20,457 nucleotides of DNA from the IMG/VR virus record IMGVR_UViG_3300034374_007268, positions 1 through 20,457 of that record; one strand, given 5' to 3'. Both the position numbers and the translations under genes were made by a program. The notes under the pieces were generated by a model. It searched no databases. It was not told the origin of the DNA and saw only the letters and a program-made list of their open reading frames with translations. Below are positions 5,809 to 14,100 of the stretch, in pieces (position 1 is the first letter of the stretch; each line of letters begins with the position of its first letter). Source of the stretch: a virus.

Positions 5809-7593
5809 ATGGCTAACAATGTAGAGAAGCGATTCCTGCCTGGCAGCTTTGAGGTTCGCACTGACGAGGGTAAGCCCACCGTAGTGGAGGGTTACGCCGC
5901 CGTCTTCGATGACGAGACTGTCATTGGCGGATCTTTTGCTGAACGCATCGATCGCGGCGCCTTTGATGGCGCGGACATGTCCAACACCGTGGCGTTGTTC
6001 AATCACGACATCAACAAGCCCCTTGCCCGTGCTGGTCACGGACTGGAGCTCACCGTTGACGAGCGTGGATTGAAGTACCGCTTCGAGGTAGGCAACCAAA
6101 GCTACGCCCAAGATCTGGTAGAGAACATCCGAATGGGTAACGTCTCGACCAGCAGCTTCGGCTTTACTATCAAAGATGACGAGTGGGAGATGCGTGACGG
6201 TGGTATGAACCTCCGCACCATCAAAGAGGTGGATCTGCTCTTCGACGTGTCACCCACTACGCAGGGTGCGTACCCCACTACCGAGGTGGGCTTGCGCTCT
6301 ATGGAGCTGGCTATGGCCAACGCCGAAGTCACCGAGATCGAAGAGGAAGAGGTGCGATCTGAAGAGGTGGTAGAAGAAGAGGTAGTAGCAGAAGTTGAGG
6401 CGGCAGACGAAGAAGACTGCGGCTGTGAGGATAACGAGGTTAAGCCCGTTCCGCGCAGCGAAGAAGTAACGCTCGAAACGGCGGACGCCCCCGTCGCCGA
6501 AGAGAGTGATGAAATTATTGAACGGGGCGCAGAATCTGAAATCTCTATGAACGAAGAGAAAAACGCACCCGCAGTGGTGCAAGGATTGGGCGACAAAGTC
6601 CAAAACGTCCGCGCCCGTTTTGATTTGGGCAAAGCTATCCGCGAAGCGGCTAACGGTGGCTTGACTGGACTCGAAGCCGAAGTTAACCAAGAAGGTGTAA
6701 GCGAGTTCCGTGGATCGGGCTTGGCTGTGGCTAACGGCATCAGCATCCCACGCATGTTTATGTCTCGTGCCGCTGTAGGCGTCATGGGTGCAACTGCTAC
6801 CCAGGACGGTGAGCACGAAGCTTTGGCTGGCACCACTGTCGCTACCGAGATCCAGGGTCCTATTGCTGACTACAAGCCAGTGACTATCGCCGATAAGATC
6901 GGTGCTCGTCGCATCTCTGGCGTTGTTGGCGATATCACTATCCCTGTTTTGACTACGCCACTCACCTACGGCGTTGAGAACGAGGCTGCGGACCGGGCTT
7001 CATCAAACGCTGCCTTCACCGATGTGACGCTTACTCCCACCCGTATCGCTTCTCACGCAAAGGTGACGCAGCAGTTGCTCACGCAGAACAGCTTCGACCT
7101 CCAGTCTTTCCTGGCTGCCGACATGCGTCGCGGCATGGAAGTGGAGTACAACAAGTTGATTGTGTCTGCCATCGGCGGTGTGACTGAGGTGGACTACAGC
7201 GCCGCCGCCGCCGCTGATATCCCCTACTTGTTGGAGGAGCTCATGCGTGCGGACGATGTGGATCCATCGGGTGCCGTGTTCCTCACGGAGCCAGGTGTAC
7301 TCCGCGCTTTGCGTCAGGCTTCTCTCGACGCTGGTTCTGGTATGTTCGCTGCACCTAACGCAAACAGCATCATTGGATACAACACGGTTACTTCAACTTT
7401 GATTGGAGATGACCTCATCTACATGATTCAGCCACAGGAAGTTGTGACTTGCGAATGGGGTGGTTTGAACATCATGGTTGATCCGTACACGGAGGCTCAC
7501 AAGGACACTGTCCGCATCATCGCCAACATGTACGCTGACGCTGCTGTCTTGCGCACTGACGGTGTGAAAGGTGGTGATCTCTCTCCCGCCTAA
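5809..7593 (+). CDS. Prohead protease fused to HK97-fold major capsid protein
   Basis: One 594-residue chain joins two proteins that are usually separate. Residues about 1-165 are a prohead protease: EGYAAVFDD (27-35), the catalytic His in LFNHD (H66), the nucleophile region NVSTSSFGFT (111-120, likely S116), and EVDLLFDVSPTTQGAYP. Residues about 173-250 are very acidic, with runs of Glu and Asp. They lead into a charged helix (about 262-282) that may act as a scaffold-like delta segment. Residues about 320-594 are the capsid protein, with an N-arm, GDITIPVLT, HAKVTQQLLTQ, and a typical C-terminal end (IIANMYADAAVLRTDG). The ATG at 5809 is preferred over 5764, which would lie inside the previous gene. 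The protein should cut its own linker during maturation. A strong terminator follows. Confidence 0.93.
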   Translation: MANNVEKRFLPGSFEVRTDEGKPTVVEGYAAVFDDETVIGGSFAERIDRGAFDGADMSNTVALFNHDINKPLARAGHGLELTVDERGLKYRFEVGNQSYAQDLVENIRMGNVSTSSFGFTIKDDEWEMRDGGMNLRTIKEVDLLFDVSPTTQGAYPTTEVGLRSMELAMANAEVTEIEEEEVRSEEVVEEEVVAEVEAADEEDCGCEDNEVKPVPRSEEVTLETADAPVAEESDEIIERGAESEISMNEEKNAPAVVQGLGDKVQNVRARFDLGKAIREAANGGLTGLEAEVNQEGVSEFRGSGLAVANGISIPRMFMSRAAVGVMGATATQDGEHEALAGTTVATEIQGPIADYKPVTIADKIGARRISGVVGDITIPVLTTPLTYGVENEAADRASSNAAFTDVTLTPTRIASHAKVTQQLLTQNSFDLQSFLAADMRRGMEVEYNKLIVSAIGGVTEVDYSAAAAADIPYLLEELMRADDVDPSGAVFLTEPGVLRALRQASLDAGSGMFAAPNANSIIGYNTVTSTLIGDDLIYMIQPQEVVTCEWGGLNIMVDPYTEAHKDTVRIIANMYADAAVLRTDGVKGGDLSPA

Positions 7594-7602
7594 ACTCTAA
7601 CG

Positions 7603-7633
7603 AAAGGGGCTAGGAATTGGCCTGGCCCCTTTT
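7603..7633 (+). terminator. Intrinsic terminator after the capsid gene
   Basis: AAAGGGGCTAGG (7603-7614) pairs with CCTGGCCCCTTT (7621-7632) over 12 positions, one of them a G-T wobble, around the 6-base loop AATTGG. Four T residues (7630-7633) end the hairpin, the first three of them paired. It lies ten bases after the capsid stop and 13 before the next gene, so it probably limits read-through from capsid transcription to connector genes. Confidence 0.85.
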
Positions 7634-7645
7634 ATCTCTCTCTGC

Positions 7646-8317
7646 ATGAATATCAAGATTACGCGCACCTCTACTGACGCTGGTTACACCCTCTACGATA
7701 GTAATGAAGCTACCGCCATGGGTCTGATCCGCTCTCACGTGCGCGCTATCGACGACAGCGAGGACGATCTCTTAGAGCTTTACCTCGATGCTGCCATTGA
7801 CTACATGCAGGAGCTTAGCGACAGGGTTATTGGTACAAGCGATGTGGTTGTTACTTTGGATATCAATGAAGCCCGTAGAGGCATCACGATACCTAAGTGT
7901 CAGAACGCATCGAGCACTGTCACGATTAAGTACCGTAAGGACGATCAAACGTGGTCGGAGGATGTGCTGAGCGCAACTATCCCGGATCCGCAAAACCAGC
8001 CTGATGGCACTATCGACAACCCCGACTACATCGCAGACCTAGAGTACCTATACCTCTACGATCGATATCCTGTACACGTTGACGTCAGCGATTTGATCGA
8101 TAAGACCACGGACCCTAGTGACTTTGACACTGACTTCGTACAGATCACCTTTACTGCTGGCACGGCCCTGAGTTCGCTTCCTAAGCAGTACCGTCAAGCA
8201 GCCTTGCTCTTGGTGGGTCACTACTACAACATGCGTGAAGCCGAAAATATCGGCGGTATCACAGTGGAGCTCAAAGAGGGTGTCCGCCGTCTCATCCAAA
8301 GTGTAAGACAATACTGA
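7646..8317 (+). CDS. Head-tail connector, gp6-like/phiE125 gp8-like
   Basis: This 223-residue protein begins with the pattern of the adaptor family that binds under the portal. Its N-terminal helical part has GLIRSHVRAIDDSEDDLLELYLDAAIDY (split here as IRSHVRAIDD and LLELYLDAA), followed by a beta-rich middle. The C-terminal helix is LPKQYRQAALLLVGHYYNMRE with a short end VRRLIQSVRQY. That layout is typical of the gp6-like and phiE125 gp8 families. Ring-forming adaptors extend the portal channel. The first ATG follows a terminator by 13 bases and has a CTCT-rich leader without a Shine-Dalgarno sequence. The stop overlaps the next start (TGATG). Confidence 0.85.
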   Translation: MNIKITRTSTDAGYTLYDSNEATAMGLIRSHVRAIDDSEDDLLELYLDAAIDYMQELSDRVIGTSDVVVTLDINEARRGITIPKCQNASSTVTIKYRKDDQTWSEDVLSATIPDPQNQPDGTIDNPDYIADLEYLYLYDRYPVHVDVSDLIDKTTDPSDFDTDFVQITFTAGTALSSLPKQYRQAALLLVGHYYNMREAENIGGITVELKEGVRRLIQSVRQY

Positions 8318-8697
8318 TGAAGGCAGGGCAACTCAACGAGAAGATTGATATCTACCGTCCCACAAGGACTATCAATCAATTTGGCGACGTCATCGAAACC
8401 TATGCGGAGTGGAAGATGGGCGTGCGCTGCAGCATCCTCTCTCTGGGAACGCCTTCGGCTGGTGCATCGGAATTTACCGATGACGATCAGGAGGTGGGTG
8501 AGATGAAGGCTGAATTCAAGTGTCGCTGGGTCAGCGACATCAAGTTTGACGACGTCATCGTATGGAACGGTGGCCACTTCAACTTGTACTCGATTTTGCC
8601 CATTGGTCGCCGCGAGGGTATGCGTCTGCGCGCCCGTCGTCGCGACAATGGGAACCTACCTATTACTGGTCACACCGAAACTAACCCAACTATCTGA
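8317..8697 (+). CDS. Head-tail stopper/joining protein
   Basis: This 126-residue protein matches the small beta-barrel head-tail joining family (Phage_H_T_join, SPP1 gp16-like). It opens with the common GQLNEKIDIYRPTRTINQFGDVIETY, seen here as KIDIYRP and FGDVIETYAEW. This is followed by VRCSILSL, a flexible loop with acidic residues, and strands KAEFKCRWVSDIKFDDVIVW. Such proteins cap the connector and keep DNA inside the filled head until tail attachment. Start and stop both overlap neighbours as TGATG, indicating coupled translation within the connector set. Confidence 0.86.
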   Translation: MKAGQLNEKIDIYRPTRTINQFGDVIETYAEWKMGVRCSILSLGTPSAGASEFTDDDQEVGEMKAEFKCRWVSDIKFDDVIVWNGGHFNLYSILPIGRREGMRLRARRRDNGNLPITGHTETNPTI

Positions 8698-9215
8698 TGG
8701 CTAGTTCTGGTGGATACAAAGCGAACTTCTACCTGACCGGCTTCAAGCGGTCCGATCCCTTTGCTACGCGCTTGCGTCAAATCAAGAGCATAGCTAACAG
8801 GAAGAAGGTCATCTTCCGAGCTATGGCTAACGCTGGGCAATCTATGCGTGATGCCATGGAGGCTGGCGCCCCCGTGAGGACGGGTGTGCTGAGCCAGTCG
8901 TACAGGATCAGAAGACTGAAAAACACCCCACAGTTTGTATTCGGTGTTCGCATCGGTGCAATCAGTGGACCCCGAGTCGTGTCGCCAGGCATGCTGGACA
9001 ACGCTAAGATCGATGGTTACGATGAAGGCGATCAGTTCCAGATGGCGGGGTGGCGCGATCACTGGGCTGAGTTAGGGACTAGGTACCAACGTGCCCAACC
9101 CCACGTTCAGCCAGCAATTAAAAAACACCTTTCCACATACAACCTTCGTTTGCGTAGGGCTCTGGCGGAGATCTTCCAGACCAAGTTCTACAAGAAGATG
9201 GTTGGTCAGGTATAA
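8697..9215 (+). CDS. HK97 gp10-like neck/tail completion protein
   Basis: This 172-residue protein fits the HK97-gp10-like family of head-tail junction proteins. It has a basic helical start, then AMANAGQSMRDAMEAGAPVRTGVLSQSY, of which APVRTGVLSQSYRI is the family hallmark. Next come strands FVFGVRIG, then HWAELGTRYQRAQPHVQPAI, which resembles the family's typical 'E-x-GT...A.P...PA' ending, and a C-terminal helix. It is encoded last of three connector genes. In most HK97-like phages a tail terminator gene comes next; here the tail tube gene follows directly, only nine bases on. Confidence 0.85.
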   Translation: MASSGGYKANFYLTGFKRSDPFATRLRQIKSIANRKKVIFRAMANAGQSMRDAMEAGAPVRTGVLSQSYRIRRLKNTPQFVFGVRIGAISGPRVVSPGMLDNAKIDGYDEGDQFQMAGWRDHWAELGTRYQRAQPHVQPAIKKHLSTYNLRLRRALAEIFQTKFYKKMVGQV

Positions 9216-9224
9216 AACAAAAAC

Positions 9225-9869
9225 ATGGCACTACTAAACGCAAACTACCTTGGGCTTTATGCCTTTGCCGACTCGGGGCAGACCTCAGCGTACCGAGTCG
9301 TTGACAACTCTAGCCTTTCTACTGCAAAAACAAACTTTCTCTCTGCCGCCGCTAATGGCGAGTACGGTCTTCTCGTAAACGGTAACGACCTGTGGGAGGA
9401 TACAGGCAGCGTCCCCGCTATTGGTTACGACAACTCTAGCGCTTGGGCTAACGCTGCAGGAAGTCTCGACCTCCTCGCTGCCGCGACCTCCACCACCCTC
9501 GATATGAACAACTCTATCGACGAGGTGGTAGCTAAGAGCACCCAGTGCAACTCCGAAACCTACATCGTAGGCGGGGCACAGGCGTGGAGCTTGTCTGCTG
9601 ACGGTTTGATTCAAGACACTATTTCAGGCAGCCAGATGGGGGCTACAGCACTCATGGACATCGCTCGAGCCAGTGAGTATGTAATCGTCCGCTTCGTCCT
9701 CGATGTCACCGACAAAGACACGGCTGGAACTAATGAGAATCAAGTCAACTACATTGGTCAAGGCATCATCGAAAACGTAAGTCTCACCGGCGGATTTGAC
9801 GACACGGCGACGTACTCTGTTACTGTTCGTGGATACGGCAAGTTGTACCGCTATAACAACGCAAGCTAA
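9225..9869 (+). CDS. Major tail tube protein, copy 1
   Basis: This 214-residue protein is a likely tail tube subunit of the TP901-1-type family. It begins with ALLNANYLGLY. The C-terminal half carries AQAWSLSADGLI (118-129), ALMDIARASEYVIVRF (142-157), and YIGQGIIENVSLTGGF (176-191), then TATYSVTVRGYG. Members polymerise as rings around the tape measure. It is clearly paralogous to the next gene: in the stretch 176-199, 16 of 24 residues are identical by my hand alignment. The leader is A-rich (ATAAAACAAAAAC) without a Shine-Dalgarno sequence. An insert near 160-175, absent in copy 2, may form a surface loop. Confidence 0.82.
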   Translation: MALLNANYLGLYAFADSGQTSAYRVVDNSSLSTAKTNFLSAAANGEYGLLVNGNDLWEDTGSVPAIGYDNSSAWANAAGSLDLLAAATSTTLDMNNSIDEVVAKSTQCNSETYIVGGAQAWSLSADGLIQDTISGSQMGATALMDIARASEYVIVRFVLDVTDKDTAGTNENQVNYIGQGIIENVSLTGGFDDTATYSVTVRGYGKLYRYNNAS

Positions 9870-9875
9870 GAAATC

Positions 9876-10448
9876 ATGGCAGTAATTAACGCAAACTGTT
9901 TGGCTATCTACTACGACAGCCAAAACTCACAAAGCAAGGCCACGGTACTTGGCCCATATGCAAATATCTCCGAATACGAGGGGACCTCGCCTGGTGCCAC
10001 TTCAAACATCATCCTTGCTGACGATGATGCTAGTAGCGGTGAACGAAACATCTTTACCGGCTACGGCTCAACAGATGAATTAAACCTTTGGACTGAGTAC
10101 CCTCTCACCTTGGCTGGCGCGGCCACTACGAGCTCAGTGGACTTGTCTAATACTGTTGACAACGTAGCTCGCGATGGCTCTGGCGGTGTCCTTCAGCAGG
10201 CCACCCAGGAATGGAGCTTGACGGCTGACGGATTGATCGAGTCTAGCGGCGATGCTGGTGAGAGCCTCATGGACCTCGCCCGCAACAAGTACTACGTCTT
10301 CGTGAAGTTCTCTATCGACAAGAACGGTGTTGCTACCGACTACGTTGGTCAGGGAATCATCGATAGCGTCACGCTCTCTGGCGGAGTTGATGAGATCGCT
10401 ACGTACAGCGTCTCTATCACGGGTGTAGACGCACTCTTCAAAGCATAA
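9876..10448 (+). CDS. Major tail tube protein, copy 2
   Basis: This 190-residue protein is a diverged tandem paralogue of the gene before it, six bases downstream. Shared blocks are INANCLAIY at the start, QEWSLTADGLIE (111-122), SLMDLARNKYYVFVKF (130-145), YVGQGIIDSVTLSGGV (156-171) and ATYSVSITG near the end. The N-terminal halves differ much more. Both keep the fold-defining strands, so both could be built into the tube, or one could be a specialised tube, initiator or sheath-like ring. A strong terminator follows seven bases after the stop, which also fits a highly expressed structural gene. Which copy is the main tube protein cannot be told from sequence. Confidence 0.82.
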   Translation: MAVINANCLAIYYDSQNSQSKATVLGPYANISEYEGTSPGATSNIILADDDASSGERNIFTGYGSTDELNLWTEYPLTLAGAATTSSVDLSNTVDNVARDGSGGVLQQATQEWSLTADGLIESSGDAGESLMDLARNKYYVFVKFSIDKNGVATDYVGQGIIDSVTLSGGVDEIATYSVSITGVDALFKA

Positions 10449-10454
10449 TAACCC

Positions 10455-10486
10455 GGGGCGGCGGGAACGCTCGTCGCCCCTTTTTT
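10455..10486 (+). terminator. Intrinsic terminator after tail tube genes
   Basis: GGGGCGGCG (10455-10463) pairs with CGTCGCCCC (10472-10480), with one wobble. Two further pairs can close a 4-base loop. Six T residues follow (10481-10486). This is a textbook factor-independent terminator placed between the tube genes and the chaperones, whose products are needed in smaller amounts. Confidence 0.93.
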
Positions 10487-10496
10487 CTCCAACCAC

Positions 10497-10835
10497 ATGA
10501 ATACTCTTCGAGGACAATTTTCTTTTGAGCTCGGCAAGAAGAAGTACCAAGCTTCTTTGACACTTAACGCTCTCCGTCTTATGTGCAATGCCATGGGCGT
10601 AAAGCTGGCTGACATCGACAAGTGGCTCAATGACGATCCATTGACGGCGGTGCCAGCTTTTGCATACTATGGCGTTAAAAACGAATCGGCGCGAAAGGGC
10701 AAGGACTCTGGCCTTCCAGACTTTGAGCAATTCTGCGCTCTCGCTCTCGACGATCAGGAAACGCTTGACGCTATGATGAAGGCAGTCACAGTGGCTCTTG
10801 GTGGCCAAGAAGACGAGGAGCCCGAGGGAAACTAA
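10497..10835 (+). CDS. Tail assembly chaperone, gpG-like
   Basis: This 112-residue protein lies between tail tube and tape measure genes, where the tail assembly chaperone always sits. It begins with a beta-hairpin-like part (LRGQFSFELGKKKYQASLTL), then helices (NALRLMCNAMG, DIDKWLNDDPLTAVPAFAYYGV, FEQFCALALDD), and ends in an acidic tail (GGQEDEEPEGN). Such proteins coat the tape measure and recruit tube subunits; they are not in the finished virion. Its last two codons are GGA AAC, part of a G GGA AAC slippery heptamer immediately before the TAA stop. A fraction of ribosomes should shift -1 and add the gpT-like domain encoded downstream. Confidence 0.88.
   Translation: MNTLRGQFSFELGKKKYQASLTLNALRLMCNAMGVKLADIDKWLNDDPLTAVPAFAYYGVKNESARKGKDSGLPDFEQFCALALDDQETLDAMMKAVTVALGGQEDEEPEGN
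10826..10832 (+). promoter_or_regulatory. -1 programmed ribosomal frameshift site, G GGA AAC
   Basis: The heptamer GGGAAAC is in the exact X XXY YYZ phase of the gpG-like frame (codons 10827-10829 GGA and 10830-10832 AAC) and is followed at once by TAA. After tandem slippage the next codon is CTA (10832-10834), opening a frame to the TAG at 11159-11161. AGGAG at 10816-10820, a few bases upstream, could act as a stimulating internal Shine-Dalgarno-like element. A short hairpin is possible downstream (CGAG 10843-10846 with CTCG 10852-10855, or CAGA 10848-10851 with TCTG 10856-10859), but it is weak. Confidence 0.92.
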
Positions 10836-11161
10836 CGCCCCCCGAGACAGACTCGTCTGAGGTTCTTACGTGGAACAGCCTGTACAAGGCTGGACTCATG
10901 ATGGGACTCAAGCCCGACGAGTTTTGGGGGTTGACCTTAAGGGAGTTCTCTTGGATGAGGGAGGGCTACATGCAAGACATGAGTCATCGATGGGATCACA
11001 CCGCATCGATTCTATGCATGATAGCCAACGTCAACTCGGCCAAGGGCAAAACGTTTAAGCCGGATGATTTCCATCCGTTTAGCAAAAAGTCTAATCAGGG
11101 AGTTCGCAACAAAGAAGAAGCTGCTGCGCTCCTGGAGAAAATGAGAAACTTCAATGCCTAG
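10832..11161 (+). CDS. gpT-like domain of the tail chaperone, made by -1 frameshift
   Basis: This segment is read only after the -1 slip and gives a fusion of about 221 residues (112 from gpG-like plus 109). The added part starts LTPPETDSSEV and then LTWNSLYKAGLMMGLKPDEF, followed by WGLTLREFSWM and RWDHTASILCMIANVN. This is the usual pattern of the second tail chaperone domain. The conserved WNSLYKAGL block lies upstream of the first ATG in this frame (10898), so independent initiation would remove part of the domain. The frame has no stop from 10769 onward and overlaps the gpG-like gene by 67 bases. Its end overlaps the tape measure start by eight bases. In lambda the gpGT extension bridges tape measure and tube protein; the same role is inferred. 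Confidence 0.9.
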   Translation, partial: LTPPETDSSEVLTWNSLYKAGLMMGLKPDEFWGLTLREFSWMREGYMQDMSHRWDHTASILCMIANVNSAKGKTFKPDDFHPFSKKSNQGVRNKEEAAALLEKMRNFNA

Positions 11162-14100
11162 TATTACAGGTGCCAGTAGGCTAGCGGCCATTATGACCCT
11201 CGACCTCCGTCCGTTCTTGAAGAACACGGAGATCGCAAAGACTAAGCTTTATCAGTTTCAACAGCAGGCCCAGGCTATTGGTTCGGGGACTCTCCGCACC
11301 ATTGCCCTGGGCTTTGGCCTTGTAGGACTTGCTGCCATCGATGTAGCTAAGGACTTCAATGAGATCGAGTCTCAGCTCCGCGCCATCGGCGGTAGAGACA
11401 ACATCGACAAGGTGATCGACCAAGCCCGTGAGCTGGGTCGTACCACCAAGTTCACCAGTACCGAGGTGGTGACCCTCGGCCTGGAGCTACGTAAGCTCGG
11501 TTTCGATGCCGAGCGCGTTACGGGCGCTATGACTGTAGCCACCAAGCTTAGTCAGCTCTTTGGTGGTGAGCTATCGAAGGTGGGTGTCACCATCGCCGAG
11601 GTGCAGCGTCAGTTTAAGGGGGCCAACGGAGAGCTTCGGTCGTTTGAAGATATCGGCGACATCTTCGCTGTAGCATTTAAGGAGAGCGCCCTTGATATCA
11701 CGAACCTCGGTGGCGCCCTCAAGAACGTAGGTACGGTAGCCAGCCAGTCGGGTCTCACGTTGGAGAAGACTGTGGCTTTGCTTGGGGGCCTGGCCAACTC
11801 GGGACAGAAGGCCGAGCGTGCTGGTACGCGTCTCAAGACTACGCTTATCCGTTTGGGTCGGGAGTTTGGATTCACGGAGGATCAGACTCGGCTCCTTCAA
11901 TCTGGAACGCTGGATATTGCTCAAATCTTTGACTTGCTCAAAAACAGGGCTGGTCTTGCGGGTGCCGTGATTAGCCAGAACTCCAAGGAGATCGCCATCT
12001 TGGAGGAACGCCTACTGGACGCTAAGGGAGCTTTGGACGCTATGTCTCAGGGTCTTGAGGGCGAGCTGTTTATCAGCGTAGCTAAGGTCAAGGCCGGCCT
12101 TGAAGATATGGCCATCACCCTTGGCGACGCCTTGGCTCCGTATGTGGAGTCTTTATCTGAGTCAGTGTCTGACTTCGCCAAGTATTTTGACGGTCTCTCA
12201 CTATCGACAAAAGATTCGATAGCTCAACTTACAATTCTGTCGGTCCTTCTGCCAGTTTTGACTGCTGCTTTTGCGGGACTTATAGCTGCTTCACTTGCTC
12301 TTTGGGCTAATCCAGGCATTGCTGCTATAGCTCTGCTTGCGACTGTTTTCTTGGACTTGCAAATCAAGGCTGCTGCATACAGGAAAGAGCAAGAGCAACT
12401 GAACAAGGCGTTTAGTCAGTACTATGACCTGATGGTTGGGGTCAATGAAAATGGCGATACGATTTTTGACCCACGCCTTCTTGCCGAAAGTAGCACTCAG
12501 GCTCTAGAACAGGTTCTAAAGAACACGGAGACTGCTATCGAAGCTGCTCGAAAAAGAGTTGAAAGGGCAGAAGAGCAGAGGCAAAGAGCTATCAACAGAG
12601 CTATCGCATCGGGTCAGGCAGCGGCTGCCGCAAGCCCTCTTTTGGCCGATGATACCGCTGCAACTAAGAGGACAAGAAAGGAACTTATTTCTTTATATGG
12701 CCAACAGTCCGACTTGCTTGACATCTTAGAGAAGAGAGAGGATCGATTGCTTGACTTGGCGGACGAAAGGCTTGAGGTAGCTAGACGTTATTCAGAGTCT
12801 TTGGGATTAAATAACGAGCTGACGCTCAAATTCCAAGAGACCTGGTACAAGACAGGCAGCACGATTGCCGAAGCACTAGGTAAATTTGGTTTTGCTGTAG
12901 ATGATCTTGAGGTTGTAAGAGAGAAGATTGAGCAGATCAATGACCTCTCGTTCCTAGATATTTTAGCTGATGGATTCCCAACAGATCTGGTTGACGGGAT
13001 TCTCGATAAAGGTTCTCTTGAAGATCAGAAGAAGCTTGTTGAGGCTATTGTAAAAGAGCTTGAAAAAATTGGTCTTGAAGCGGTTGGTGAGGATGCAGTC
13101 GACTTTGCTAAACTCTGGGAGGAGGCGTCTAGGTCTTACGAGGCTACTCTTAAAAAGCTGGCGGCTCGTATTGAGCTGAAGGGCATTGTAGACGCGAGGA
13201 AGGAGGCTATCGGCTTGGCTGAGTCCATGAAGGAGCTCGGTCTATCTACTGAGGACGCCTACCTCAAAAGCAAACTTACCGCATATACGTCCGAGCTGGA
13301 GGGCTTGCTTGGCATGGGGTATAGCGAGACGGGCAAGACCGTTGTAGACCTCACCAAGAAGATCGAGGATCTAAACAAGGAGATAGGCGCCCTGTCGGCT
13401 AAAAACGCCCTGGAACAAGCCCTGGGGGCTCCTGAGGACGTAGAGTTGTATGCCCAGAACTTGGGCATATTCACCAAGTCTCTTGCTGGCCTAGCCTCGT
13501 TGGAGACAGCTCGGCTCAAGTCCGATCTAGACGCTATCTATGCAAACTTCAACGATCCCAACGGCACAAAGACTGTAGAGGACCTAGAGAAGGCTATTAA
13601 AAAGTGGCTCCAAGCCTTGGACGCGCAAGAGTTCCTGGAGGAGAAGGAGAAGATTGACGATGCTCTAAAGGATCTGGTACCCAAGTTTAAGAGCCTTAAT
13701 GAAAGCATCAGGCTTGGCGATCTAAACCAAGAGGACGCAGCAAACGAGCGTATCAACATCCTTCGGGAAGAGATCGACTTGCTTGAGCAAAGAAAGATTC
13801 TTACGGGCGAGGAGTCGAAGAGACTCAAGGCTGCCAGGGTAGAGCTCCAGCAGAACCTGGCTATAGCTAAGGACTTTGAGAATGCGGCTGGTATCACATC
13901 GTTCTTTCAGACTCAGATCTCGTTTTTGGGTGACGCCTTCCTTGCGGCGGCACAGAACGGGGAGGATTTCTTTACGGTTCTCAAGAAGAGCTTTCTCGAC
14001 ACCTTCTATGCTTTGGTGGCCAAGCTCATCACCCTCATTGCGCTTTACGGCATCCTCGCCGTGATATCAATGGGTTCTACTGTTGGCGCCGGCGGCATCG

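Noticed and set aside
6102-6836. A 244-codon open frame on the minus strand
   Set aside because: It lies fully inside the protease-capsid gene, is rich in Ser, and mirrors the acidic linker codons. No family pattern, own spacing or neighbours on that strand support it.
10134-10808. A 224-codon open frame on the minus strand across the second terminator
   Set aside because: It would run through the tail tube gene, a clear + strand terminator and the chaperone gene; all three are well supported on the other strand.
10898-11161. gpT-like protein as an independent gene starting at ATG 10898
   Set aside because: The conserved WNSLYKAGL block lies upstream of this ATG in the same frame, and a perfect slippery site links the frame to the gpG-like gene. 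Independent initiation may occur but is not needed.
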